From Hexactinellida sp. DTS-2022 (lineage: Eukaryota > Porifera > Hexactinellida), in assembly GCA_028753945.1 (NCBI GenBank), contig JAPNXP010000017.1:1488001-1552000 (forward strand): a stretch of 64,000 bases of DNA. The letters run 5' to 3'. This document shows, piece by piece, positions 33,762 to 44,346 of this stretch. The stretch's first letter is position 1. Every line of letters begins with the position of its first letter. The translations under genes were made by a program, and so were the position numbers. The notes under the pieces were generated by a model that was given only the letters and a program-made list of their open reading frames with translations, did no database searches and had not been told where the DNA came from.

Positions 33762-33971
33762 TACTATATAGATCGGGTTGACATATTTTGCCAACTTCAG
33801 TCATAATTTACATACAAAATCCAAACCTGTTATCAACTATGTTACTATACGTATGCCACTTAAAAACGTTCGCGAGTTGGTAATGATTGTAAACAAACGC
33901 CCAATACAGCGAGAATGCGATTAAAACGTGAAAATGAAACCAAATACAAAGCGTAGTAAAGCATAGTAAAC

Positions 33972-34010
33972 TAGCAGAAAAATGCCGCCCGGAGGGCGGT
34001 TTTTCGGCTA
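33972..34010. repeat. GC-rich hairpin
   Basis: An almost perfect palindrome: AGCAGAAAAATGCCGCCC, then GG, then AGGGCGGTTTTTCGGCT. It resembles a bacterial intrinsic terminator by chance or is a small inverted repeat. No neighbouring gene explains it. Confidence 0.6.
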
Positions 34011-34782
34011 GTATAATTATAAAATGTATTATAGAAGGCAGAATAAGCAATAGTATGAAAACTACGGATACTGGCCTTAGGGTGTTAGAATAATAGAATT
34101 GTTTACAAGAGAGTATGTAATATTCATATTTTCAACTTTCTTCCAATAAAAATGTTTGCCTCGACGACGCCATTTTCAGAATATGGGTTCCAAGTCTCAA
34201 TTTGTGGATAAGTTATGGCGAATTAAATTCGCATCCTTATTGACAGTAAAAACTAAAAAACCATGAATTAATTAAGTAATATATTTGACCAGTAGGAAAC
34301 TTTTTGCAAATATTAAATATGTCATATCATTTCTGTGAAGATCCAAAGCAGAAGCATGTAACTTATCAAAGAAGTGCAAAAAAGGTTTAATTATATTCAC
34401 ATAAAAGGTTAACTCAAGCAATCTCTGAAATCATTCACAGACCTTTCAGAAGATTATAAATTCAGTAAAGGTAATGTGGACTTTTAAACAAATTCAATTG
34501 TTTACTTGTAATAACATGTATTTTCAATATTGGTAGAAATAATTTCTCAAATTATAATGTACTGTATTTGTTGTGCAAAGTTGTAGTAAGTAATATTTAT
34601 TATATATTCAGTTTGCTAACCTCTTAGCTTAGTATAATCAGATATAATCAACAAACAATTATACAATAAATATGGCATAACCCGGTTGTACGTACGTACA
34701 ATTCGATAATACCTTACATACCAAATTCTACTGTTAAAGGAGACTCTTAACTTGATTATAAATTTTGTAGATTATTTGGTTA

Positions 34783-37377
34783 ATGGGAGCAGCTCAAGCC
34801 AGCCAATATTCATCGGGATCTGATCAACAAGGAGGTGAGATTTTATGCAATTATAAAGTAATTATGTGTTAAATTGTATTATAATTGATTGCCGATTTTA
34901 TCGGTGTAGCAAATGGATTAAAGAAAAAACAGCTGATGAAATAGCTGATCAGTTGGTATAACAATTACTAGTTAATAAATTGCTAAATTGCTAATACACC
35001 AAACATTATAAACACTTTGTTGTTATTACCAGTAATTCCAGGTATTTTGTCTCGTTAGACTTTTATCTCGAATGTTTAATTATTTACAAGCTGTTCGTCC
35101 TGCGCTAAGGGCGATTTCACTTATTGCGCTGGGACTTATCGCTTCGCTTATACTTCAAATACAAATATGATAAATCGGAATATATTTGTGGTTAGGTATA
35201 CAGAATAATATTTTAATTAATTGAATTGTACAAAATTATTTAACCCTTTATTTTAGAAAGAATTTCCTTGGACTTGTCCATAATTACGGATAATCTCCCT
35301 CACATCGACAAGGCAGAGGTTATTCGTATATTGTTGGAGTACGGCATTTCTATCGGTACTCATGTGTTACATATAATCGTGCATGATGTGGAGAAAAAAT
35401 TCGTCGAGTTGACTAAGAAGTGTTCTGATGTAAGTGAACCCGTTATTGCAACTGATACAACTGCATTCGTTAACTGGTCAGAGACTCAGAAATTCCCATG
35501 TCATGTCTGCTACCCGAAAACGAAGGATGATCTCGTTTCAATATTGAATCATCCAAAATATAAAGAAAAGAAGATTGGACTGTTGGGCTCTGCTTACTCC
35601 TGGGAGAATCTATTTGGAGAAAGAGAGACGGTGCTAATAAACTTTGTACGTTTCAACTCTATGGAAGGGCATAGTGAGAAACGTGTTAAGATAGTAGATC
35701 TGGAGAAGGGAATAGTGAGCATCTCCGGGGGCTGTACCATTCTGCAGAAGCACGGAGAGATGGGAATAGAGAGGGACCCTCTCCTGCTACCCTCCTGTGT
35801 CGTGTGCACAGATGCACATTATGCCGGCATTAGCTCTACTGGCTGCCATGTGAGTTATACGTAGTGTGTAAGTACAGTAGAACCTCGATAGGAAGAACAC
35901 GGTTAATACGAATCTCCGGGTAAGACGAACAAACAGTTCCACAAAATCAGGTCAATACAATGGCTATTCAATGGGTATACTCCGGTTAATACGAACTCCG
36001 TATAACGCTAACAAATTTTACCGTCCGTTGGTGTTCGAATTAACGAGGTTCTACTGATGTAGTTACAGAGTATACTATGTGAGGAATTACCAACTAAGAT
36101 ATAGTAATAAGAAAATAGAGGCTGTGAATAATTTTCTTTCAACACTTTAGGGTTGCGGTTTCAATGAAGGAACGCTATCTGATAGAATAAGGAAAATAAC
36201 CTTTTTAGATAGTACCGGAGAGGAACACGTTCTGGACATTGAAAAAGACGAGAGGCAGTTAAGAGCCGCTGCAATAGGATTGGGTTCTTTCGGAATAATT
36301 ACTGAGTTGCAATTCAAAATGATTCCGGAAATGTTAGTCGTAATTGAAAATCATTACTGGACACTATCTCAAATGAAGTACCACTTGGTTAACCGCCCAT
36401 CTGATTGGATTTCATTCGAGCACTTCTGGTGGCCATTCGGCAGTGTATCCATCATAGATGCGTTCGAGTGTCTCACCACAGGGAGACTGACTAACTACGA
36501 CTACCAACAAGACAAGGTCTACTGTCGAATTGTAAGGCATTACAGAGACCCTTATAACCGGAAATATCCGTACTTTGAAAAAGCTAGCAAATCGTATCTT
36601 TATCCTGATCAGCCTTATAGGGGGTTTGGAGAGTTAAAGGGGAAAAAAGATTACGTGTACTACTTCCAAGAGATTTTAGTTTGGCTAAGAAAGTACTTTT
36701 TTAAAGAACTCGAATCTGACATGGATTTAAGGTCCAAAATAATACCGGAGAAATTCACACCACTGGCTCAGGTCATTATTCTTAAACTGTTAAAGCAGCT
36801 CCAGTTCTGGCAGGATTTCGGCAGGCCCCGAGTTTCAACCTATTTCGATGCTGTCCATTATCTACCATTGGTATCAGCACTGCCCGTCAGACTAAACAAC
36901 ATAGAGCTCTGCTTTAGAGCTTCGTCTCAACATGTAAGAGTCGCGGTCGGAAATGAAACCTTTGACAACTATTTAAGAGCATTAAACGAACTTGGAGTAC
37001 GAATCCAGGATGAGGCGTACTATGGAAGGTTCCCAGTAAATCTCTGTATAGAATCGAGAATATGCGGTAATAGCCCCTGCCCTCTTGCTGCATGCTATTC
37101 CGAGAGACCACAGTTGTTTTCCTATATCGACATTCTGTCATCAATCCATACCCCTACATGGGAGAACTTCGGCAATGAATTCTTCCAGGTTATCAAATCT
37201 ATTGACCCTAGAGTTAAGCCTGCACTGGGCAAACAGTGGGTGCTAATTGACGGTATCTATGAGCATTTACGTGAAGTGTGCAAGGAAGGACTAACGGAGC
37301 TCAGAAAGTTACAACAGAAATACGATAAAACTGGTAGATTTATGACTCCAGCTCTCGTTAAGCTATTTGAAGCGTAA
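34783..37377 (+). CDS. FAD-linked sugar-lactone-oxidase-like flavoprotein
   Basis: Three exons, 34783-34834, 35257-35849 and 36151-37377, give 623 residues. Family: FAD-binding type 4 plus the aldono-lactone oxidase C-terminal domain, whose members oxidise L-gulono-, L-galactono- or D-arabinono-lactone. Evidence is FPCHVCYPKTKDDLVSIL, IGLLGSAYSWENL, ISSTGCHGCGFNEGTLSD (split exactly by intron 2), ELRAAAIGLGSFGIIT-like sequence, and the end TELRKLQQKYDKTGRFMTP. The covalent-FAD His of the usual GSGHS is replaced (GSAYS), and the usual C-terminal HWGK is ALGK. A separate 17-residue first exon starts MGAAQASQ, which fits N-myristoylation loosely. It is ~180 residues longer than gulonolactone oxidase. 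Substrate unknown. Confidence 0.8.
35875..36056. mobile_element. Short inverted-repeat element, family B, in the flavoprotein intron 2
   Basis: Left end CAGTAGAACCTCGATAGGAA, then GAACACGGTTAATACGAA; right end ATTAACGAGGTTCTACTG. It occupies 182 of the 301 bp intron. Confidence 0.8.
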
Positions 37378-37972
37378 TACAGCTGTGCTCAGTGATGAAA
37401 TAATCATAGTATTTAGGTATGCTCAGAATTCGCAGGTTTGGTGTCACTTATGAACCTCTAAAGTTGTTGTTATTGTGTTAGATCAGTCATTATAATTAGT
37501 ATTGCTCATCAGTGATAATTTGTGTACTACTTACTCTGTAACAGGTACAACAGCTAAATAATATATTGTTTGCTTGTTTACTAACCCCCATCCCAGGAAT
37601 TGTCTTATTTTGGCCTATACATGTGCTGCTCCTTTATCCAAGAGAACAGTCTGTTTCTAGGAAATTTCTCCCCCCCCAGGAAAAATTTCTGTATCAAACC
37701 CTGTTAGGTGTTGAAAATATCGAGTTTTTATCGAATAATCGATGCCAAGGGAAATATAATGTACCATAAATTCACATTTACTTGATGATTTTGTCCAATA
37801 GTGTAGTTATCAGGCAATTAATATATTGCTAACCCCATAAGCAAGATTAAAACGTGTATGTACTTAATTAAAGTTCAACAAACATAACCGTATGTACATA
37901 TATATAGTATAGGTAAGAGAATATAAAATCACAATAAAAGTACTTGTTATATATAGTATGCTAATCGATTAG

Positions 37973-38980
37973 TTACTGAATAGAATTATAGCTAGTATCT
38001 GAGGGTTTAAACTTTGATTCAACTCCACCCTCGCTCGTTTCTGATCCAGATTCTTCTTTTGAATTCTTCCAAAACGAAAATATTATGAATTGGACGAATA
38101 TTGTGAAATCAAAGCACAAGGTCCCAATACTTCCGATTAACCACGGCAACTTTTGTAGAATAAATATTCTATCCACACTATAGAGCAATATCCCTAGTCC
38201 ATAAGTCAGATTACCCATTACAGCCATGATAAACATTGGCAGAGAGAGACCATACGTGGATTTACGTCGGAAATTTTTGATAATTTGAGGCACTCTCGAG
38301 CAAAGGTATAGAAGAGCTGAAATACAGCCTATTATATACCCGACAACATCTTCCCAACTTTTCGTATCTATCACCACATCTGAAGGAGTCGAGAGCAGAG
38401 ACCTACCATGTACAACATGTCCCACTAACGGTGTATCAATGGGATACACACTCTTACCAAATATAAACATACCCGTGAATAGGACAATAACATAAAGCGG
38501 TTTGCCTGGTTTCAAGCGTTTATACCCTCTAAACTTGTGCCTCTTGTTCTTAAGTAAATAGTAGCAGTACTGTGTGAGCAGTACCGCGTCCATCATTACA
38601 AAGTATATGGCGGTAACTATCTGAGTCGGAAGCTGCCCTGTAAGCAGCGCTCCCACCAAATTAGTGAGGTCGCCACCTAGCCATTGCAGGAGGAAATAAG
38701 GGGAGAGAGCCACGTCAGCCTTACCGGTACGATAGTTCTTGATAAGTTGAGGGAGTTGGGCAAATAACCAAAACAGAATAGAGAACAGTCCGATAATAAA
38801 TGCTGCATACTGCAGAGTAGTTTGTACGCATTCACCGAAATATGTAATTATCCAATAGGTACCATTCGGACAGGATATGTTTGAACTGTTTTGTGAAATA
38901 AAATTATGCGATGGAAGATAATAATGACATTCGGAAAGATGAATGGAGATTGTTAGAAGCAGCAGAGGGAGTAATACCAT
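37973..38980 (-). CDS. SLC66A1: Lysosomal cationic amino-acid exporter, PQ-loop family (SLC66A1/PQLC2)
   Basis: SLC66A1 exports arginine and lysine from lysosomes. A single exon encodes 335 residues with about seven membrane helices. PQ-loop 1 is AQLPQLIKNYRTGKADVALS with FLLQWLGGDLTNLVG; PQ-loop 2 is SRVPQIIKNFRRKSTYGLS. CPNGTYWIITYFGECVQ matches the luminal start of human PQLC2. The N-terminus adds a hydrophobic stretch (MVLLPLLLLTISIHLSEC) that looks like a signal peptide, followed by NxS/T sites. The C-terminal tail ends SYNSIQ, a YxxPhi-type sorting signal in place of the vertebrate dileucine. The gene is intronless; 37378-37972 downstream shows nothing. Confidence 0.88.
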   Translation of the reverse strand: MVLLPLLLLTISIHLSECHYYLPSHNFISQNSSNISCPNGTYWIITYFGECVQTTLQYAAFIIGLFSILFWLFAQLPQLIKNYRTGKADVALSPYFLLQWLGGDLTNLVGALLTGQLPTQIVTAIYFVMMDAVLLTQYCYYLLKNKRHKFRGYKRLKPGKPLYVIVLFTGMFIFGKSVYPIDTPLVGHVVHGRSLLSTPSDVVIDTKSWEDVVGYIIGCISALLYLCSRVPQIIKNFRRKSTYGLSLPMFIMAVMGNLTYGLGILLYSVDRIFILQKLPWLIGSIGTLCFDFTIFVQFIIFSFWKNSKEESGSETSEGGVESKFKPSDTSYNSIQ

Positions 38981-39990
38981 TTAGTAGCTTGATAATATTG
39001 AAACACAAACAATTGAATGTATAGGAAATATAACAATTTGATTCAACCTATATGATGGTGTAAATAAATAGAAGTATATAATCAACTAAAATCACCACGA
39101 GGTAGGTAACAGGGGTTTAGCTAGCAATGCCTAGCATATTATATTTCAACTCAATTATGATATCATAGTATCAGTTGCTTTCCCAGTGCAATATGGATTA
39201 GCTGCAATAATGTAATAATAGTATTCATAAATGGTACAAATGTGAAAAGTTAGACAGTAAATAATTACTTGTAGTATTATCTAATTAGAAGTGCGGACCT
39301 GAAAACTTACAAATGCAAAATTGTTAATTAATTAATTAAGTTTTTTATTAAATTAATCGTTTTTTACAAAATAGGAAAGTTTAAAGGAGCCTAAAGTTGA
39401 AAGTTTAAAGGAGCCTAAAGTTCGTATCCTTCATCTGTTTCAATCAAGTCGTTTTTCTGATAAATTAGATGACAGTACTTATAAGTAAATAGTGAAGCAG
39501 TAATATCCCGAATTCTATGAATAACGATTCTGTCAGGACATATTTAACTGAGGTTCCCAAGTTAATACTTTGCTGTAATAAGTAAACGGTTAATAGAATT
39601 CGATATCGGCATAATAGTTTTGTCGCATGAATAGTAGCTTTTTCTGCTAATCTACTTAGATGTACACTAATTAAATGAAGATGATCTATGCAATTTGTGA
39701 TCTTCAATATTTTACATAGTGGGTATAGAGTATTTAGCAAACCATATGTTGATTAATTAATTGGTAAGATTCCATAAGGTTGGGTGTATAGATCACAACC
39801 AATTGATATTTTCTACCATTCTACAATCTCAATTATTTCGTGATTTATTCATTGTCTACATACAGGTGAGATAATATGAGGTTATCAGAGCCATTGTTAG
39901 TTCTCCAATTGCAAGTGCGAGACTATATAAAAATAGGATAGAAATGAAATAATAAAAAATACATCATTATTATTTTCAAATTAATATTGA
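38981..39990. other. Intergenic, divergent promoter region with one tandem duplication
   Basis: It separates the divergent SLC66A1 and Frizzled-like genes. A 24 bp unit containing AAAGGAGCCTAAAG is duplicated exactly head to tail at 39375-39422. The rest is AT-rich with no recognised feature. Confidence 0.6.
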
Positions 39991-41454
39991 ATGGATGCAC
40001 CAACTAAAAGTCCACCTACTTACTCAAAACGATGTTCTATTGCCAATATCATTGACGATGTGCCGGCTAAGCAAAGTATGCTACGTAAGAAGAGTACTAT
40101 TCGTGAGCCACAAAAGAAAACGAAACCCAAGCACTTGAATAGAGGCTGGATTTATGTGATAGGAGCGCTATGTGTGGTCTGCGCGGTGGCCATTTGGGTA
40201 TTCTTCTTTATTCCAGGTGCTCTCCACGCGATGAAGAATAAAAAGTCTGAGTTGAACAATACAGTGAATGAAGATCTTCTTGAAAGCCTGAATTTAACAT
40301 CCATATTTGTAACGTGTCCAGACCAATATTCGTATTCGTTGCATTCCAACAAATGCCAACCTGCTTGCGGGCGATGGAGCATATGTGGGTATGCGTGTCT
40401 GTACATAAAGCAGGGAATTCTAGCTTTAACGGCCATAACTGGAGTCATTGTGAGTATTTATGCCATATTTAGTTGGGTTAAACTTAGAGATACATGGAAA
40501 TTTCAACACTACCCGATCATAGTTTGCATTTGTGTCAATCTATTTCTGTCCCTCTCTTTCGCAATATCGGATATCCCAGGGGTGTATCTATTCTACTGCC
40601 ACGCTAGACATATCTCACTCGAAGAGCTAAATCAAAACCCGGGAATTCATATTCAAGTCTTTGGTACAATTATTCACTACTTGGGACTCTCAAATCGCCT
40701 TTGGTTCTTAGTAGCGCTATTCCACATAGTTGTCGTCGTGTTTTATCCCATGAAAGATCTTTTTACAGGAAGGAAAACGGTAATAATAACACTCATAATT
40801 GAAATCGCAATTTGTTTCGGGCTTCCAGTCATTGCTGAGATAGTACCTTATGCACTCGGGATTAAGTATAGGTACTTTGACGAGATTGAAATGCCAACTT
40901 TGAATGATATAACAGCAAACGCAGTGGTTGGATTTACCCCACACGTGATTATAACTGCGCTTACAATGACATTAGTGATCCTCATTCTATACAAAACGAG
41001 GATTCAAGCTCTAAAGATGAAACAATTTGGTGAAGGGTATGAACTCCAAGCTATTGAGAAACGACTGTTGGTATTTACAGTTCTGTACTTCATCATTTCT
41101 TCTATCATAGTTATTTCCCTCATTATCCATTTTTTCGTTGACATACAAATCAAAAAGACCTTCGATGACTACTTGGCTTTAATTACATTAGAAAGTCCCT
41201 ATGAGTACATTAACAATCCGGGTACAAACGAATCATTGAAAAATCTCCTGTCAATCGAGAGTCAACGTTTAATCACGGAAGTGACGCTGCCTATTTTGTT
41301 GTACATACGCGGGATGGGAAACCGATTGATGTTTGTTTCTGTTTTTGTTGTTATTAATGTCCGATGTGGGTGCAAGAAAAAGGAACCTCTGAGAAAACAG
41401 AGCATTTCTAAGAGCAAAGAGGTGGTGTTCAAAAATGCAAGCGCTAAAGTCTGA
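39991..41454 (+). CDS. Frizzled-like (class F-like) membrane receptor without a cysteine-rich domain
   Basis: A single exon encodes 487 residues. A basic cytosolic N-terminus of about 50 residues is followed by an extra membrane helix (53-76) and a short external loop with five cysteines, TCPDQYSYSLHSNKCQPACG onward. A seven-helix core follows (roughly 141-163, 174-201, 223-252, 262-290, 311-335, 358-382, 431-457). The cysteine-containing segment before the first core helix and FQHYPIIVCICVNLFLSL (compare Frizzled RYPERPIIFLSGCYT) suggest class F. The Frizzled CRD is absent and no KTxxxW is seen in the tail. The family call is by motif only; another seven-helix family is possible. Confidence 0.55.
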   Translation: MDAPTKSPPTYSKRCSIANIIDDVPAKQSMLRKKSTIREPQKKTKPKHLNRGWIYVIGALCVVCAVAIWVFFFIPGALHAMKNKKSELNNTVNEDLLESLNLTSIFVTCPDQYSYSLHSNKCQPACGRWSICGYACLYIKQGILALTAITGVIVSIYAIFSWVKLRDTWKFQHYPIIVCICVNLFLSLSFAISDIPGVYLFYCHARHISLEELNQNPGIHIQVFGTIIHYLGLSNRLWFLVALFHIVVVVFYPMKDLFTGRKTVIITLIIEIAICFGLPVIAEIVPYALGIKYRYFDEIEMPTLNDITANAVVGFTPHVIITALTMTLVILILYKTRIQALKMKQFGEGYELQAIEKRLLVFTVLYFIISSIIVISLIIHFFVDIQIKKTFDDYLALITLESPYEYINNPGTNESLKNLLSIESQRLITEVTLPILLYIRGMGNRLMFVSVFVVINVRCGCKKKEPLRKQSISKSKEVVFKNASAKV

Positions 41455-41756
41455 ATATATTGCATTATTTATGCTCAGCTCTCCAGTGGTATTGGTATAA
41501 GTTAATTTGTGTTATTCTTCTAATTAAACACATTTTTAGATTTGACCCTGCGTTGTTAATATTAAACTGAATATGTTTTCAATCCACAATAATTTCAAAC
41601 TATTAATTAAAAAGTTGTACATACTACATAGTATATGGGAATATTGGTCACTAAGAAAAATCAACAGAGAACTCATAATCCTGAATACAGTCTGGCACAC
41701 ACAAGGTAAAATAAACTAGCCCTACAAGCATGCTCAATTTACAAGTACAATAGGGG

Positions 41757-41974
41757 TTATTTTTTGAAAAATCCCTTGAGGATGACACCTGCTACTCCCC
41801 CTCCCCCTTTGTTAGCGGAACACTGGTTGGTATTCCCCATGCAGCAGCCCTTACTCCAGCCACAGGCGGCGCATGGAGTGAGCATACTCTCGGGGTTCGC
41901 AGGGTGCCGCGGGCAGCGCTGCAGTCCTGGCTGGGCCCAGGTGTGAGGTCCTCTGTAGTCAAATACGCCAGACA
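41757..41974 (-). CDS. Probable terminal exon of an unrecognised Cys-rich protein
   Basis: The frame is open from an acceptor-like TAG at 41975-41977 to a TAA and reads VFDYRGPHTWAQPGLQRC, CPRHP, TPCAACGWSKGCC and NTNQCS, ending GVILKGFFKK. GC content is about 55-60% in a ~30% GC neighbourhood, as in other coding exons here. There is no ATG in frame, so earlier exons should lie to the right; I could not find them in 41975-43591. That interval otherwise holds a family B element at 42811 and AT-rich sequence. Confidence 0.35.
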
Positions 41975-42810
41975 CTACATTGATGGTGCAATAATAATAA
42001 TGTTATTAATTAAGTCACAAATAGGTGTGGTTACTACAATTCGCCAGCGGAGAATAAATAAAACCAATAGACTTGGTTTACTTCAAAATACATACTGATA
42101 TTTCATATACTGTATGCCAACCTATATTTACAGTTAATTGTAGTACAAATATTTACGAACCAATGTATCTACACTCAAAATATTTCAGTTAATCGCAACA
42201 GATTCTTTGGAACGAACATGTCCCAATTAAAGCGAAGTCGATTGTTTTTAAGTAAAATTAATTATAAATTAAAGAACTCACTTATAATTTTGTAGTTTGG
42301 AGTCTTCTTGTTTATAACGAAATCTTAATCCATGATATTATTGGCTGTTATTTATATTCTTGGTGCAGAATTGAGTATAAATATGATGTAATATTCACAA
42401 TACTAGTAATAGCACAAGGTCCTAGGTAGGTGGTAAAATATGAATATTGCATCATATTTGTTAGGAAGTTCGATACATAAGTACGTATATGGATAGAACT
42501 GATTAACTGATCTTATTGAATATCGTTAATTTTATTAATATGTAATAAGGGTCATATTTCAAAGGACAATCAGGTTATATTAAAAGAACAATTAATATTG
42601 TAAAAGAAGAGCTGCAATTGCCTGAATTACTGAGTTGTCATTAAATCGAGCCTACTCAGCCTAGAGCTGTCATTAATCTGAATATTTTTTGCATTCTTGG
42701 AATTTGTCAAATTTATTTTTTGCAATATTGAAATTTTTTACAATACGTACTTCTACAAGATTGGCATTTTTCGAATTTATTTTCATAGGTTGGAATATGT
42801 GTTTAAATAT

Positions 42811-42931
42811 AGTAGAACCTCATTAATAACTTAATACTTACCGTCAAATGTGTAAAAGCGTATGTACTAACCTAAAATTGGTATTTAATCGTATTCGTAT
42901 AAATCGTGTAAATATTAACGAGGTTCTACTG
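42811..42931. mobile_element. Short inverted-repeat element, family B
   Basis: Left end AGTAGAACCTCATTAATAAC and right end AATATTAACGAGGTTCTACTG-like sequence. About 121 bp, shorter than other copies. The first C of the left end is lost. Confidence 0.7.
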
Positions 42932-43591
42932 TGTGTATTAAAAGCGCATCTTGATAAAGGTTTTGACAAACCACCTTTTAATTTGAGATAGATAACAAAA
43001 ATAGGTATTAACAACCCTTGAAAATAAAATGCTATCAAATCCACTTCCATTACGCATTAGTTAACATATTCCGTTGAAAAAGATTGCATTGTAATTTATT
43101 TTTGTTGTTATTTACCCAGGATTTATAACAAAATTTAATGTAGCCCATAAGGGGAATTCTTTTAACTGGTTTGAGCTATAATTTCATACTATACGTTATT
43201 TAAATCAGGGGTGAATTCATTTATTTGATAGCTTTTTTACAAAATGGTCACTTTTGTCAGCTTTTGTAATCTCCTTTGTTAGTAGTAAATAATATAAGTA
43301 ATGGTATAACAGTTTTACTACAATGTAGATACGACTAAATCATGCATGCATTTGGAGATTTGCTAGTCAATGCAGCTACATCCGTGGTTGTAGCATGTAT
43401 TGCTAGTAAATTACAAATTGTTGTGCAATATAATCCTCAATCAATATGGCAGGGGCTTCACTATCGTTACGATACCGAGAGATTTATTACAATATAATAA
43501 GGAAACACGCTTAATTACAACCATCAGATAATCGCTAATAAGCTAGAATAAGCAAGTGATATAATTGCCCTCTCTAACATAAGTCTAGCTA

Positions 43592-44104
43592 CTAGAAGAG
43601 ATTCGTCTTCTTCATAATCCTAAGAAACTCCGGTTCGTTAATTTCCCCATCTCCGTCCTGGTCTGCTTCGTCTATCATCTCCTGCAGCTCTTCGTCAGTC
43701 ATGTTCTCTCCCAGTTCCTTTGCGACGCGCTTCAAGTTCTTAAACGATATCTTCCCCGTGGAATCATCGTCGAATAACTTGAATGCTTTCAGTATTTCTT
43801 CTTTGGAATCTTTCTCAGACATTTTTACAGTCATTATTTGTAAGAATTCATTGAAGTCAATCTGTCCAGTACTGTCCTTATCTAGATCGGCGATTAACTT
43901 CTTGATCTCCTCCCGCTTCGGTTCGAACCCCAGAGCTCGCATAGCTACCTTCAGCTCCTTAACGTCTATGGAGCCGGACCCGTCCGTGTCGAACAGGTCG
44001 AACGCCTCCCGCACCTCCTGCTTCTGCTCCTCTGTCAGCTCCGAGCGGGGCGCCTGCTTCTTCTTCGTCGTGAGAGCTCCCTTCCTGAATGATGGAGCTG
44101 CCAT
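43592..44104 (-). CDS. Centrin (CETN1/2 type)
   Basis: Centrins are calcium-binding proteins of centrioles and basal bodies, and centrin-2 also serves nucleotide excision repair and mRNA export. A single exon encodes 170 residues with four EF-hands. Loops 1 ([12 protein letters not shown]) and 4 ([12 protein letters not shown]) keep all usual ligands; loops 2 ([12 protein letters not shown]) and 3 ([12 protein letters not shown]) are also near canonical. [19 protein letters not shown] and [20 protein letters not shown] are centrin hallmarks. The C-terminus KKTNLF matches the family KKTSLY, though the final phosphorylatable Ser/Tyr pattern is altered. The gene is intronless. Confidence 0.95.
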   Translation of the reverse strand: MAAPSFRKGALTTKKKQAPRSELTEEQKQEVREAFDLFDTDGSGSIDVKELKVAMRALGFEPKREEIKKLIADLDKDSTGQIDFNEFLQIMTVKMSEKDSKEEILKAFKLFDDDSTGKISFKNLKRVAKELGENMTDEELQEMIDEADQDGDGEINEPEFLRIMKKTNLF

Positions 44105-44346
44105 CTATCGCAACCAAATACTCAGATACCCTTAGGAGTTAATATAACACAATCGGAAATTAATCGATAATTATTTAATGAATAACTACTATTATCGTGT
44201 GTCGTCAATAATGAGCTTAATTGGAATATTAATTAGGAATTAGACTAATTAATTGGAATTGCGCACTATTGCTCCATTTGGTATTGTCATAATAATGATT
44301 GCAATTAATTAATTAACAATTCCTTAAACACTGCTAAAATTGCTAA

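Larger units (their letters stand above)
32897..34782. other. Intergenic, with repeat traces and no credible gene
   Basis: From 33120 to about 33260 lies a TCTG-rich stretch followed by CCTGAACCGATCTGTACCAA, a pattern common at ends of invertebrate repeats. An element occupies 33585-33761, a GC-rich hairpin 33972-34010, and a family C fragment ending CCAAATTCTACTGTTA lies at 34676-34737. The 80-residue hydrophobic frame near 33808-34050 has no recognisable family. Confidence 0.5.

Noticed and set aside
33972..34010. Hairpin followed by T-run resembling a bacterial terminator
   Set aside because: No bacterial gene or operon is nearby, and all neighbours have introns or metazoan orthologues; contamination is unlikely.
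33808..34050. An 80-residue hydrophobic minus-strand frame
   Set aside because: AT-rich composition readily gives Phe/Ile/Leu-rich frames; it runs through a GC hairpin and has no conserved motif.
41764..41946. A 60-residue plus-strand frame overlapping the Cys-rich exon
   Set aside because: It is Pro/Gln-rich low-complexity sequence; the minus-strand frame has patterned cysteines and an acceptor-like site.
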